Origin: Actinoplanes ianthinogenes
Lineage (GTDB): Bacteria; Actinomycetota; Actinomycetes; Mycobacteriales; Micromonosporaceae
Direction: 5' to 3'
DNA: 64,000 bases
Assembly (NCBI RefSeq): GCF_018324205.1
Contig: NZ_AP023356.1
Span: 3,613,501 to 3,677,500, forward strand
Both the position numbers and the translations under genes were made by a program. Under the pieces are notes generated by a model. That model made no database searches and was not told the origin of the DNA. It was given only the letters and a program-made list of their open reading frames with translations. This document shows, in pieces, positions 1 through 9,013 of this stretch (position 1 is the first letter of the stretch; each line of letters opens with the position of its first letter).

Positions 1-890
1 TGCTTGATCGCGTTGGCCGGCTGGGACTGGAGCGAGCTGTCCGGGCCGGCCACGTTGCCGTGGGCGGTGATCTCGGCGAGCCAGCTGAGCCCCAACTCCT
101 CGGCCTTGGCCTTGCTCATCACCACGACCGCGGCGGCGCCGTCGGAGATCGGCGAGGCGGTGGCCGCGGTGATCGTGCCGTCCGGGGTGAAGGCGGGGCG
201 CAGCTTGGCCAGCGACGCGCCGGTGGTGCCGGGGCGTACGCCCTCGTCGGTCTCGATCGGCCCCTCGGCCTTCTTGTCGCCGGAGGGCAGCGGGACGATC
301 TCCTCGGCGAACCGGCCCTCGGCCTGCGCCGCGGCGGCCCGCCGGTGGCTGAGCGCGGCCCAGTTGTCCTGCTCGGCACGGGTGATGTTCAGCCGGACGC
401 CGCTGTTCTCGGTGGACTCGCCCATCGAGACGCCGGCCCACGGGTCGGTCAGCCCGTCGAGGGACATGTGGTCGCGGACGGTGACGTCGCCGAACTTGGT
501 GCCCTGCCGCTGGTTGATCAGGTGCGGGGAGTTGGTCATCGACTCCATGCCGCCGGCCACCACGATCTCGCACTCGCCGGCCCGGATCAGCTGGTCCGCC
601 AGCGCGATCGCGTCGAGGCCGGAGAGGCACACCTTGTTGATGGTGAGCGCCGGGGTGGTCATCGGGATGCCGGCCGCCACGGCCGCCTGGCGGGCCGGGA
701 TCTGCCCGCAGCCGGCCTGGAGCACCTGGCCCATGATGACGTACTGCACCTGGTCGGGGGCGACACCGCCGCGGGCCAGGGCGGCGGCGATGGCGTGCCC
801 GCCGAGGGCGGTGGCGGGCAGATGTTTGAGGTTGCCCAGCAGGCGCCCCATCGGGGTACGGGCGCCACTGACGATCACGGAGGTGGTCAC
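1..890 (-). CDS. acetyl-CoA C-acetyltransferase (thiolase), 3' end outside window
   Basis: Thiolase that joins or splits acetyl-CoA units (acetoacetyl-CoA formation or the last beta-oxidation step). About 296 of the usual 390 to 400 residues are inside the window; the C-terminal part with the CxG and GGH active-site motifs lies beyond position 1. Visible are the N-terminal SGARTPMGR segment, the nucleophile region NKVCLSG (Cys near residue 89) and the [10 protein letters not shown] motif, all typical of the degradative/biosynthetic thiolase family. The GTG start at 890 opens directly onto the conserved [12 protein letters not shown] stretch; no strong ribosome binding site is seen. It is divergent from methylmalonyl-CoA epimerase, the same pairing found beside scy/filP in Streptomyces (established knowledge). 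Substrate chain length cannot be told from sequence. Confidence 0.93.
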   Translation of the reverse strand, partial: MTTSVIVSGARTPMGRLLGNLKHLPATALGGHAIAAALARGGVAPDQVQYVIMGQVLQAGCGQIPARQAAVAAGIPMTTPALTINKVCLSGLDAIALADQLIRAGECEIVVAGGMESMTNSPHLINQRQGTKFGDVTVRDHMSLDGLTDPWAGVSMGESTENSGVRLNITRAEQDNWAALSHRRAAAAQAEGRFAEEIVPLPSGDKKAEGPIETDEGVRPGTTGASLAKLRPAFTPDGTITAATASPISDGAAAVVVMSKAKAEELGLSWLAEITAHGNVAGPDSSLQSQPANAIK

Positions 891-971
891 GGTATGTCCG
901 ATCTGCGACGGCTGGGTACGGAGCGGGTACCCGGGCAGCCTTAACGATGGGTCAGGTCAGAGACTAACGGC

Positions 972-1469
972 ATGACGGACCACACATCGAGTGCCACCCA
1001 TCCCGAGAATGTCACATTCTCCGGGGTCGAATTGCTCCGGATCGACCATGTCGGTATCGCGGTGCCCGACTTGGACGAGGCAATCCGGTTCTACCAGGAG
1101 AATCTGGGTTTGCGCTGTGTGCACCAAGAGACCAATGACGAACAGGGCGTCCGGGAAGCGATGCTCGCCGTGGGCGACGGCGCCGGTCCCCGGGTCCAGT
1201 TGCTCGCCCCGGCACGGCCCGACTCGGCGATCGCGAAGTTCCTCGATCGCAGCGGTCCCGGCCTTCAGCAACTCGCCTACACGGTGGCCGACGTCGAGGC
1301 GGCGGCCGACGCGTTGCGGGCGCGCGGCATGCGACTGCTCTACGACACCCCGAAACGCGGCACCGCGGGCTCCCGGATCAATTTCGTTCATCCGAAGGAC
1401 GCCGGCGGGGTGCTCGTCGAGTTGGTGGAGCCCGCCGAACCGGTACACCGGTCGGGTGAATCAGCCTGA
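972..1469 (+). CDS. mce: methylmalonyl-CoA epimerase
   Basis: Interconverts (2R)- and (2S)-methylmalonyl-CoA, linking propionyl-CoA carboxylation to the B12-dependent mutase. The 165-residue protein is a vicinal oxygen chelate fold with two beta-alpha-beta-beta-beta units: RIDHVGIAVPDLDEAI (from about residue 22) carries the first metal His, and the C-terminal HPKDAGGVLVELVEP carries the conserved His and Glu. Length fits the family (140 to 165). ATG at 972 was taken; the first 18 residues are variable, so a shorter form is possible. It precedes two coiled-coil cytoskeletal genes, the same order as in Streptomyces. The product of the PduO adenosyltransferase at 20836 would supply cofactor for the mutase that works with this enzyme (inference). 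Confidence 0.95.
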   Translation: MTDHTSSATHPENVTFSGVELLRIDHVGIAVPDLDEAIRFYQENLGLRCVHQETNDEQGVREAMLAVGDGAGPRVQLLAPARPDSAIAKFLDRSGPGLQQLAYTVADVEAAADALRARGMRLLYDTPKRGTAGSRINFVHPKDAGGVLVELVEPAEPVHRSGESA

Positions 1470-1517
1470 CGCACGGCCGGGCGGCTGGCAGGATCAGTGC
1501 CATTGAGCAGGGCCGAC

Positions 1518-1535
1518 CGCCCCATCGGCGGGGCG
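1518..1535 (+). terminator. possible terminator hairpin after mce
   Basis: Perfect 6-bp stem CGCCCC/GGGGCG with loop ATCGGC, 48 bases after the mce stop. There is no U-tract, so it may simply be a GC-rich hairpin. Confidence 0.3.
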
Positions 1536-1718
1536 CCGATCACCTGAAGCCCCGACTCAGCAGGTGGCGACGGGACGACACCCGGCCCGCCGGTGAGTGA
1601 CCGCCATCGCCCGAACGGGTCGGCACCCGCCTCCGCTCCAGGTCAAAGCTGATCTACATTGGGGTGCCACAGCCACACGGCCCTTGCATCCCCGCCCCCT
1701 TCTCGCCAGGATGGCGCA

Positions 1719-3032
1719 ATGCCCCAGCAGCAGGATCAGTCCATGGACTTCTTCGACACCGCGAATTCGCAGCACGATTTCACCGTCGTGCTTCGTGGTT
1801 ACGATCGTCAGCAGGTCGACGGACACATCGGCCGCCTGCTCGCCGCCCTCAATCAGGCCGTTCAGGCCCGCGGTGAGGCCGAGCAGCGGATGAATGACGC
1901 CCAGCGCCGGCTCCGCCAGTCGGAGCAGCGGCTGAACGTGCTGGAGCAGAAACTCGCCGACAGCAACAAGCTGCTGGAGGAGAACAACCGGCCGACGCTC
2001 TCCGGGCTGGGCACCCGGGTCGAGCAGATCCTCCGGCTCGCCGAGGAACAGGCCAACGATCACCGCAGCGAGGCCAAGCGGGAGAGTGAGGGCATCCTCT
2101 CCGCCGCGCGCCTCGAGGCCCGCGAGATCACCGACAAGGCCCGCGCCGAGGCCGCCGCGATGAAGGCGACCGCCGAGCGTGAGGCCGGCCAGGTGCGCAC
2201 GCACGCCGAGCGGGAGGCCGCGGAGACCCGGGTGCAGGCCCGGCGCGAGGCCGACACACTGCGGTCGGACGCCGACCGCGAGACCAAGCAGCTGCGCACG
2301 GTCACCGCGCACGAGGTGGCCGAGCTCAAGTCGACGGTCGAGCGCGAGGTCTCCTCGCTGCGCGCCACCGCCGAGCGGGAGATCACCCAGGCCCGGGCGA
2401 AAGCCGGCCGGGAGGCCGAGGAGAAGCGCGCCGAGGCGACCAAGATGCTCGCCGACGCCCGGGACAAGCGGGACAAGGACCTCCAGGCGCTGGCCCTGGA
2501 GATCGCCGAGCGCCGGGAGAAGGCGGAGGCCGAGGAGTCGCAGCGGCACGCCGCTCAGGTCGCCGCCACGCAGAAGATGGTGGCCGAGGCCGAGGAGCGG
2601 GCCCGCGCCGCCGAGGACCGCGCCAAGGAGATCGAGCAGCGCGCCGAGAGCCGCCGCGTCGAGTCCGAGCGCACCTCCGCCGAGACCGTGGAGAAGGCCC
2701 GCGCTCTCGCCGAGAAGACCGTCTCGGAGGCCCGCTCCGAGTCCAACCGGCTGCTCAGCGAGGCGCGCACCGAGGCCGAGCTGACCACCCAGGCGGCCCG
2801 CCGCGAGGTCGAGGACCTCACCCGGCAGAAGGACGCGGTCACCAACCAGCTCGGGCAGATGCTGTCCGGCCTGTCCGGTCTGGTGCCCGGCGTCGGCGGG
2901 GCCGCTCCGGCCGCCGTGGCGCAGGCGGCGGCCGCCCAGGCGCCGGCCGCCCCGGCCCAGGCGGAGAAGCCGGCTGAGCCGGAGGAGGCCGAGGCCGGCG
3001 AGGAGCCGGTGGCCGCCAAGACCAACTCGTAG
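1719..3032 (+). CDS. DivIVA-domain coiled-coil protein (Scy/FilP type), first of a pair
   Basis: Probable cytoskeletal scaffold for polar growth. An N-terminal DivIVA-like motif (FTVVLRGYDRQQVDGHI, residues about 20 to 37) is followed by a short coiled coil, a conserved linker (LSGLGTRVEQILRLAEEQA), then roughly 250 residues of unbroken Ala/Glu/Arg heptads and an Ala/Pro-rich C-terminal tail. At 437 residues it is far shorter than Streptomyces Scy (over 1,200 residues) and longer than FilP (about 310); both are cited from general knowledge. ATG 1719 was chosen because AGGA sits 7 bases upstream and the sequence before it is not conserved-looking. It lies between mce and a second protein of the same design, matching the mce-scy-filP order of Streptomyces. 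Many database relatives carry the misleading name cellulose-binding protein. Confidence 0.85.
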   Translation: MPQQQDQSMDFFDTANSQHDFTVVLRGYDRQQVDGHIGRLLAALNQAVQARGEAEQRMNDAQRRLRQSEQRLNVLEQKLADSNKLLEENNRPTLSGLGTRVEQILRLAEEQANDHRSEAKRESEGILSAARLEAREITDKARAEAAAMKATAEREAGQVRTHAEREAAETRVQARREADTLRSDADRETKQLRTVTAHEVAELKSTVEREVSSLRATAEREITQARAKAGREAEEKRAEATKMLADARDKRDKDLQALALEIAERREKAEAEESQRHAAQVAATQKMVAEAEERARAAEDRAKEIEQRAESRRVESERTSAETVEKARALAEKTVSEARSESNRLLSEARTEAELTTQAARREVEDLTRQKDAVTNQLGQMLSGLSGLVPGVGGAAPAAVAQAAAAQAPAAPAQAEKPAEPEEAEAGEEPVAAKTNS

Positions 3033-3112
3033 TTACCGCGCCGCCCGGTCCCTCCGGTTGCGCACTCCGCAGGAGTACGCCACCGTGGATCGGGCCGGTT
3101 TGGCTTTGTGAC

Positions 3113-3147
3113 TCAGGCCGTACCGGAGTTTCTCCGGCGCGGCCTGA
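3113..3147 (+). terminator. two-stem hairpin between the coiled-coil genes
   Basis: An outer 8-bp stem (TCAGGCCG/CGGCCTGA) encloses an inner 6-bp stem (CCGGAG/CTCCGG) with a TTT loop. It lies 80 bases after the first coiled-coil gene and could end or attenuate its transcript. No U-tract follows, so the role is inferred from position only. Confidence 0.45.
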
Positions 3148-3275
3148 CTCGTTTGGGCGCGTAGCCTGGGTTCCACACGAGCCCGGTCGGACAATTCGCT
3201 ACTACCCACACAGTCCCGCCTAGTCCGGTGTGTATCGACACGCCGCGGGACTGTGCGTATGTGAGGATGGAAAGC

Positions 3276-4667
3276 ATGTCGCACGGCGGTGAAATCTTCG
3301 GCCTTGGCGGAGACTCGGCCACCGAGCCCAGCTTCGAGACCGCCCTGCGGGGGTATGAGCGCAAGCAGGTCGAGCGATACGTCGCCCGCGCGGAGAACGA
3401 GATCGCCGCGCTGGCCGCCGAGCGGGAGCAGGCGTATTCGCAGATCCAGGCGATGGCGGCGCAGATCGAGCGGCTCCAGCAGGAGATCACCCAGACCCGG
3501 CGCAACTCCGGCGTCGTCGGCGAGGTCTCGTTCCGGCACCTCGGCCCACGGGTCGAGCAGATCCTGGCGCTCGCCGAGGAGCAGGCCGAGGCGATCAAGG
3601 CGTCGGCCACCGACGACATCGCCGGCCGGCTCGCCGAGGCGGAGCGGATCCGGGCCGAGGCCGAGGCGCACGCTCACGACGCCGTCCGGGACTTCGAGGT
3701 GGCGCTGGCCGCCCGCCGGGCCGAGGAGGAGAAGGCCGACGCCGCCAAGCGGGCCGCCGGGGAGAAGGCCGTGGCCGCCGCCCGGCAGACCGCCGAGCAG
3801 ATCCGCGGGGAGAGCGAGGCCCTGCTGGCCCGGACCCGCGCCGAGGCGCAGCACCTGGCCGACACCGCCGCGCAGGACGCCCAGCGGGCCCGCGCCGAGG
3901 TGGACGGTTACGTGCAGTCCACCCGGATGCAGGCCGAGCAGGAGCTGAAAGCGCTGCGGGAGAAGGTCAACCAGGAGATCACCACCCGGCGCACCGAGGC
4001 CGACCGCGAGCACGCCGACCTCAAGGCCGCCGTCGAGCACGAGCTGGCGCTGCGCCGGCACGCGGTGATCGAGGAGCTCGGGCAGATGCGGGCCGGTGTC
4101 GAGAAACAGTGCGCCGACCTGCGCAGCGAGGCCGACAAGTATGCGGAGGAGGTGCTCCGCCGCTCCGACGAGCAGGCCACCGCCACCCGCAAGGAGATGG
4201 CCGCCCAGCAGGAGAAGATCGCCCAGGCCGGCCGGGAGCTGGAGGCCGCTCAGGCCAAGGTGAGCGAGGCCGAGCGGCGCCTGGCCGTCGCGCTGGACGA
4301 GGCGAAAGCGGGCGAGCAGGAGACCGAGCGGGTCAAGCAGCGGCTGGCCGAGGCCACCCAGCAGCTGGAGGCCGAGTTGCAGCGGGTGAGCGAGGCGCAG
4401 CGGGCCGGGGAGGCCGCCGAGCGGCACGCCGCCGACGTCCGCCGTCAGGTGCAGCAGGAGGCGAAACGGGTGGCCGAGCTGGCCGCCGCCGCGGTGCTGG
4501 CGGCCGCCGCCTCACCGGACGACCAGGAGCCCGAGCCGGACGGCAAGGCGAGCGCCACTGCCGTGGTTCCCCCACCGCCGGTGACGACCGAGCCGCCCGC
4601 CAAGGTGACCGCCTCGGCCAAGGTGACCGTCCCGCAGGCGAGCCGGGTTCCGGCCGACGCGGAGTAG
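3276..4667 (+). CDS. DivIVA-domain coiled-coil protein (Scy/FilP type), second of a pair
   Basis: Second probable cytoskeletal filament or scaffold protein, 463 residues, built like its upstream neighbour: DivIVA-like motif FETALRGYERKQVERYVAR (residues 20 to 38), the linker LGPRVEQILALAEEQAEA, a long coiled coil of Ala/Glu/Arg heptads to about residue 415, and a Pro/Val-rich tail with repeated KVT words. The start ATG 3276 has GAGGA 8 bases before it; an upstream ATG at 3267 is less well placed. The gene has its own 243-base leader with a hairpin, so it may be transcribed separately from its neighbour. Synteny with Streptomyces suggests FilP-like function, but both proteins here are equally diverged in length, so which is Scy and which is FilP cannot be settled by eye. 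Confidence 0.85.
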   Translation: MSHGGEIFGLGGDSATEPSFETALRGYERKQVERYVARAENEIAALAAEREQAYSQIQAMAAQIERLQQEITQTRRNSGVVGEVSFRHLGPRVEQILALAEEQAEAIKASATDDIAGRLAEAERIRAEAEAHAHDAVRDFEVALAARRAEEEKADAAKRAAGEKAVAAARQTAEQIRGESEALLARTRAEAQHLADTAAQDAQRARAEVDGYVQSTRMQAEQELKALREKVNQEITTRRTEADREHADLKAAVEHELALRRHAVIEELGQMRAGVEKQCADLRSEADKYAEEVLRRSDEQATATRKEMAAQQEKIAQAGRELEAAQAKVSEAERRLAVALDEAKAGEQETERVKQRLAEATQQLEAELQRVSEAQRAGEAAERHAADVRRQVQQEAKRVAELAAAAVLAAAASPDDQEPEPDGKASATAVVPPPPVTTEPPAKVTASAKVTVPQASRVPADAE

Positions 4668-4729
4668 TGACCCGGCTGGCGGCCGGTTGGTAACCTCCGG
4701 ACTCTCCCGGTCCGTTGTGGAGGTCACGC

Positions 4730-5848
4730 ATGTCATCGGAACCCGTCGAGGAGCCGGTGGACGCACCCGCTCCCGAGGACGACAGCCCGGATGAGGGCAG
4801 CCGCTTCGGGGCACCCGGCCGCCCGCTGAACCGGCGGAGTCCGTTCCTGTTCGGCTTCCTGTTCGGGCTGGGCGTGATCGTGGCGTACGCGCTGTTCCTC
4901 GGCGTCCGCAACGCGACCTCGATCCTGGTCCTGATCTTCATCGCGCTGTTCCTGGCGATCGGGCTGAACCCGGCGGTGGTCCGGCTGCGCAGCTGGGGCC
5001 TGCCGCGCGGGCTGGCCGTGACGATCGTCGCGCTGACCGTCGTGGGTCTGCTGGCCGGCGGGATCATCGCGCTGATCCCGCCGCTGGTCACCCAGACCAC
5101 CGAGCTGATCAACAACGCGCCCGAGACGATCGAGACCCTGCGCCGCAGCGAGACGGTCAACGACCTGGTCCAGCGCTACGACATCGTGAACAAGGTGCAG
5201 AGCGCGGTGAACGCGGGCACCATCGGCGGCGCGGTGGGCGGGGTGGTCGGCGGCGCCAAGCTGATCTTCGGGACGATCTTCAACGTCCTCACCGTGCTGG
5301 TGCTGACGATCTACTTCATGGCCTCCTTCGACAAGATCAAGGAGGCGGGTTACTCGCTGGTCCCGGGCACCCGCCGCGACCGGGTGCGACTGCTCACCGA
5401 CGAGATCCTGACCAAGGTCGGCGCGTACATGGTGGGCGCCATCTCGATCGCCATCCTGGCCGGCCTGAGCACCTTCGTGCTGGCCGTGCTGCTGGGCCTG
5501 CCGTACCCGTTCGCCCTGGCCGTGGTGGTCGCGGTCTGCGACCTGATCCCGCAGATCGGCGCCACCATCGGCGCGGTCATCGTCAGCCTGGTCGGCCTGG
5601 CCTCCTCGGTCCCCGACGGCATCGTCTGCATCATCTTCTTCATCGTCTACCAGCAGATCGAGAACTACCTGATCTATCCGAACGTGATGCGCCGCTCGGT
5701 CAAGGTCAGCGACGTGGCCGCAGTCGTCGCCGCCCTGCTCGGCGTCGCCCTGTTCGGCGTGGTGGGCGCGCTGGTCGCCATCCCGATGGTGGCCGCCGTC
5801 CAGCTGATCATGCGAGAGGTCCTGGCCCCCAGCATGGATCAGCGTTAG
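4730..5848 (+). CDS. AI-2E family transporter
   Basis: Polytopic membrane protein of the AI-2E exporter/permease superfamily (PF01594), 372 residues. An acidic cytoplasmic N-terminus (about 40 residues) leads into two hydrophobic hairpins (about residues 42 to 110), a soluble loop, and five or so further membrane segments; the conserved inner motif PYPFALAVVVAVCDLIPQIG and the late segment YQQIENYLIYPNVM are typical. ATG 4730 has a perfect GGAGG 6 bases upstream; a TTG five codons earlier is less likely. Members export diverse small molecules or act as Na+/H+ antiporters; substrate cannot be assigned. It follows filP by 62 bases and could share its transcript. Confidence 0.88.
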   Translation: MSSEPVEEPVDAPAPEDDSPDEGSRFGAPGRPLNRRSPFLFGFLFGLGVIVAYALFLGVRNATSILVLIFIALFLAIGLNPAVVRLRSWGLPRGLAVTIVALTVVGLLAGGIIALIPPLVTQTTELINNAPETIETLRRSETVNDLVQRYDIVNKVQSAVNAGTIGGAVGGVVGGAKLIFGTIFNVLTVLVLTIYFMASFDKIKEAGYSLVPGTRRDRVRLLTDEILTKVGAYMVGAISIAILAGLSTFVLAVLLGLPYPFALAVVVAVCDLIPQIGATIGAVIVSLVGLASSVPDGIVCIIFFIVYQQIENYLIYPNVMRRSVKVSDVAAVVAALLGVALFGVVGALVAIPMVAAVQLIMREVLAPSMDQR

Positions 5849-6273
5849 ACCCGTCGACACGCCCGCAGCCTCGGTCCGGGACTCTCGTCGAGGACCATCC
5901 CCGCTGCCGCGATGCCGCCGGCATTCTTGCGGATCTTTTTCCGGTACGACGGGGAGCTCTGTGCGAGCCGGCCCGCGAGGCTGCGGCCCGCGCACGGCCG
6001 CTGCGCGTGTCGTGCGGGCCCGCTGGGGGAAACCGCCAGGCCCGCGGCCCGGGGTGCCGGCTGGGGCTCAGAAATGTTCCGAGCAGCCGAGACACCCCGG
6101 TGTGCCGGCCGGGCTGCAGGGCACGGCCGCTGCCGCACGCAACGGCGGGTGCCGCGGAATCCACACCGGGGCGTTGTCCACAGCCCCCGCCCGTGAACTC
6201 GCACTTTCGCGCCACACTGTTCTCGGGCGGCTCCCCCTGGGTGGGCGGGGAGTGGGAAGTGGGCGGGGAGGGG
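5849..6273. other. 425-base intergenic region between convergent genes
   Basis: No ORF here has convincing composition or start. It contains an exact 13-bp direct repeat GCACGGCCGCTGC (5992-6004 and 6121-6133) and an exact 12-bp direct repeat GTGGGCGGGGAG (6241-6252 and 6259-6270) just after the hydrolase stop on the minus strand. Nothing else was recognised. Confidence 0.6.
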
Positions 6274-7074
6274 TCATTCCTTGAGGGGCTTGGGGACTTC
6301 CACGTCGGCGAAGGCGGCTACCGTGCGGTCGGCGTAGGCGTTCATGTCGCCGGTCTCCATCGGACCGTCCCAGGTGCGCGGCAGCGGGGTCGGCACGCCC
6401 GGGGCCACCCGGCGGACCACCTCGTCGAGCACCTTCTCCGCGTCGCCGACCCAGAGGTGCTTGGCGCCCGGCACCGGGACCACCTCGGCCTGCGGGATCG
6501 CGGCGAACCGCTCGGCGGCCTCGGCCGGGCGCAGGTAGTCGTCGAACTCCGGGATCAGGGCGGTCACCGGCTTGCCGTCGGTGGCCCAGGCGGCCAGGTG
6601 CTCCGGCCGGGAGAAGCGCAGCGGCGGGGAGAGCAGGATCGCGCCGGTCACCGCCGGGTCCAGCCCGTACATCAGGGTGAGGTCGGTGCCGAAGGACCAG
6701 CCGAGCAGCCAGATGTCCGGCAGGTCGGCGAACTCGGCGTACTCGATGGCGGCGGCCACGTCGTAGCGCTCGTCGACGCCGGCCGAGAAGCTGCCGCCGC
6801 TGGTGCCGCGGACGCTGCTGGTGCCGCGGGTGTTGAAGCGCAGCACGGCGAGGCCGGCCAGGGCGGGCAGCCGCCACGCCGCCTTGCGGTAGACGTGGCT
6901 GTCCATCATCCCGCCGTGGGTGGGCAGCGGGTGCAGGCAGACGAGGGTGGCCACCGGCTCGCGGTCCAGCGGCACGGCCAGCTCACCGACCAGGGTGACG
7001 CCGTCGGCGGTGTGCAGCTCGATGTCCTCCCGTTTCGCGGGGAGGATCGAGTTGGCACGGATCGGGTGGGTCAT
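6274..7074 (-). CDS. alpha/beta hydrolase
   Basis: Soluble alpha/beta hydrolase of about 266 residues. The nucleophile elbow is LLGWSFGTDL (Ser in GWSFG), an oxyanion-type HPLPTHGG loop lies near residue 48, the acid probably lies in IPEFDDYLRP, and the catalytic His is in VPGAKHLWVG. The order and spacing fit small actinobacterial hydrolases of the dienelactone hydrolase/BAAT-like group; substrate unknown. The start is ambiguous: ATG 7074 begins just before the conserved region, while a GTG at 7131 overlaps the upstream stop as GTGA, which would imply translational coupling and add 19 residues. The upstream gene (7128-7457) is on the same strand, so the two form an operon. Confidence 0.85.
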   Translation of the reverse strand: MTHPIRANSILPAKREDIELHTADGVTLVGELAVPLDREPVATLVCLHPLPTHGGMMDSHVYRKAAWRLPALAGLAVLRFNTRGTSSVRGTSGGSFSAGVDERYDVAAAIEYAEFADLPDIWLLGWSFGTDLTLMYGLDPAVTGAILLSPPLRFSRPEHLAAWATDGKPVTALIPEFDDYLRPAEAAERFAAIPQAEVVPVPGAKHLWVGDAEKVLDEVVRRVAPGVPTPLPRTWDGPMETGDMNAYADRTVAAFADVEVPKPLKE

Positions 7075-7127
7075 GAGGAAGGTGCTCTCATTCCGTTTCA
7101 GGGTGGCGGACGGGGCGGTGGAAGGGT

Positions 7128-7457
7128 TCACCCATAGCGGGGAGCGTTGCGCGAGCGCTCGACCGCGGGGCCGCGCCGGTCACGGGCGCGCCAGCAACCG
7201 GTGTGCCAGTGCCGCCGGTCGGCGCCGTCGCCGAAGTCGTCGGCCGGCCAGGCCACCACGTGCGCCACGCCGGGCCGGATGTCCTGCATGCAGCCCGGGC
7301 AGCGATAGGTTTTCGCCGCCGCCGCGCCGAAGATGTTGCGCACCATCCAGTCGCCGTCCTGCCACTGCTGGACGCGTTGCTCGGTGATGCCCGGACGGTC
7401 CCGGGGGGACTCCTCGTCGGCCGGGGGACGGTGGGGGCGGTTACGGCGGGGGCTCAC
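7128..7457 (-). CDS. small conserved protein with Cys/His zinc-type motif
   Basis: Basic, hydrophilic 109-residue protein of unknown function. After an Arg/Pro-rich start comes RVQQWQDGDWMVRNI, then a likely zinc site: YRCPGCMQDI (CxxC) near residue 52 and RRHWHTGCW near residue 81, which together could bind one zinc ion. Relatives in actinobacteria are often labelled ATP/GTP-binding protein, yet no P-loop is visible. GTG 7457 is the only sensible start. It is the first gene of a two-gene minus-strand unit with the hydrolase and is divergent from the aldehyde dehydrogenase, 53 bases away. Confidence 0.75.
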   Translation of the reverse strand: MSPRRNRPHRPPADEESPRDRPGITEQRVQQWQDGDWMVRNIFGAAAAKTYRCPGCMQDIRPGVAHVVAWPADDFGDGADRRHWHTGCWRARDRRGPAVERSRNAPRYG

Positions 7458-7510
7458 AAGGTTAAGAGTACGTAGTGACTCATCGGTAACATTCGGCCTA
7501 GACTCCCGAC

Positions 7511-9004
7511 ATGACGGCGACTCACGTTCCCGGCCTGCCCGTGATCGCGGACGGCCAGCTGATCTCCACGAACCCGGCCACCGGCGCGGAAGCGGGCCGG
7601 GTGCCCGCCGCCGACGACAAAGCGGTGGCCGCCGCCGTCGAGCGGGCGCACGCGGCCGCCGCCTGGTGGCACGGGCTCGGCTGGGAGGGCCGCAAGGTCC
7701 GGCTGCTGCGCTGGCGCAGCCTGCTGGTCGAGCGCATCCAGGAGCTGGCCGAGCTCACCCGGCTGGAGAGCGGCAAACCGGTCAACGACGGCATCATCGA
7801 GGTCACCGCCGCCGTCGAGCACCTGGACTGGGCGGCCCGGCACGCCAAGCGGGTCCTCGGCCCGCGCCGGATGCGCACCCGCCTGCTGCTCGCCGAGCAC
7901 GTCGGCCACCTGGAGTACCAGCCGTACGGCGTGGTCGGCGTGATCGGCCCGTGGAACTATCCGATCGTCACCCCGATCGGCCCGATCTCCGGCGCCCTGG
8001 CGGCCGGCAACGCGGTGGTCTTCAAGCCGAGTGAGTACACCCCGGTGGTCGGCCAGTGGCTGGTCGACTCGTTCGCCGAGGTCGTCCCGGAGCACCCGGT
8101 GCTGCAGGCGGTGCACGGCCTCGGCGACGTCGGCGGCGCGCTGTGCCGCTCCGGCGTCGGCAAGGTCAGCTTCACCGGCTCCACCGCCACCGGCAAGAAG
8201 GTGATGGCCGCCTGCGCGGAGAACCTGGTGCCGGTGGTGATCGAGGCGGGTGGCAAGGACGCGCTGATCGTGGACGCCGACGCGGACGTCAAGGCGGCCG
8301 CCGAGGCCGCCGTCTGGGGCGCCATGACCAACGCCGGGCAGACCTGCATCGGCATCGAGCGGGTCTACGCGGTCGCCCCGGTCTACGACAGGTTCGTCGC
8401 GGCCGTGGTGGAGAAGGCCGGGAAGCTGCGGACCGGCGAGGAGATCGGCCCGATCACCATGCCGAAACAGCTGGAGATCATCCGCGAGCACATCGACGAC
8501 GCGCTGGCCAAGGGCGGCCGGGCGGTGCTCGGCGGCGCCGACGCGGTGAACCCGCCCTACGTCGCGCCGACCGTCCTGGTGGACGTGCCGGCGGACTCGT
8601 CGGAGATCCGCGAGGAGACGTTCGGGCCGACGCTGACCATCACCAAGGTGCGGGACGCCGACGAGGCCGTGGCGAAGGCGAACGACACCGCGTACGGGCT
8701 GGGCGGTTCGGTGTTCGGGAAGAAGAACGCGGTCCGGATCGCCCGGCGGCTGCGCTCCGGCATGGTCGCGGTGAACGGCACGCTCACCTTCGTCGGGATG
8801 GGCAACCTGCCGTTCGGCGGCGTCGGCGAGTCCGGGTTCGGCCGGATCCACGGCGAGGACGGCCTGCGTGAGTTCGCCCGGGCCAAGGCGATCACGGTAC
8901 GCCGGGCGAAGTCCCTGCTCCCGGCGATGACCTTCGAGCGCACCCCGGCCCAGGTCCAGCAGATCGTCAAGGCCCTGCGCCTGCTCTACGGCCGGAAACC
9001 GTAG
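7511..9004 (+). CDS. NAD(P)+-dependent aldehyde dehydrogenase (succinate-semialdehyde dehydrogenase-like)
   Basis: Oxidises an aldehyde to the acid with NAD(P)+. The 497-residue protein has the complete ALDH fold: GPWNYPIVTPIGPISGALAAG cofactor region (from about residue 153), the FTGSTATGKK turn, the general base Glu in VIEAGGKDALIV, the catalytic Cys in NAGQTCIGIERV, and the late EETFGPTLTI and LPFGGVGESG motifs. The form GGKDALIV and the C-terminal tail are like actinobacterial GabD2-type succinate-semialdehyde dehydrogenases, but substrate is not certain. ATG 7511 starts 53 bases from the divergent minus-strand gene. An ABC pair follows after 9 bases. Confidence 0.92.
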   Translation: MTATHVPGLPVIADGQLISTNPATGAEAGRVPAADDKAVAAAVERAHAAAAWWHGLGWEGRKVRLLRWRSLLVERIQELAELTRLESGKPVNDGIIEVTAAVEHLDWAARHAKRVLGPRRMRTRLLLAEHVGHLEYQPYGVVGVIGPWNYPIVTPIGPISGALAAGNAVVFKPSEYTPVVGQWLVDSFAEVVPEHPVLQAVHGLGDVGGALCRSGVGKVSFTGSTATGKKVMAACAENLVPVVIEAGGKDALIVDADADVKAAAEAAVWGAMTNAGQTCIGIERVYAVAPVYDRFVAAVVEKAGKLRTGEEIGPITMPKQLEIIREHIDDALAKGGRAVLGGADAVNPPYVAPTVLVDVPADSSEIREETFGPTLTITKVRDADEAVAKANDTAYGLGGSVFGKKNAVRIARRLRSGMVAVNGTLTFVGMGNLPFGGVGESGFGRIHGEDGLREFARAKAITVRRAKSLLPAMTFERTPAQVQQIVKALRLLYGRKP

Positions 9005-9013
9005 TCTGTCCGG

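Noticed and set aside
5849..6273. Small ORFs of about 95 to 135 codons in the intergenic region
   Set aside because: Arg/Pro/Ala-rich in all frames, overlapping each other on both strands, with no ribosome binding site.
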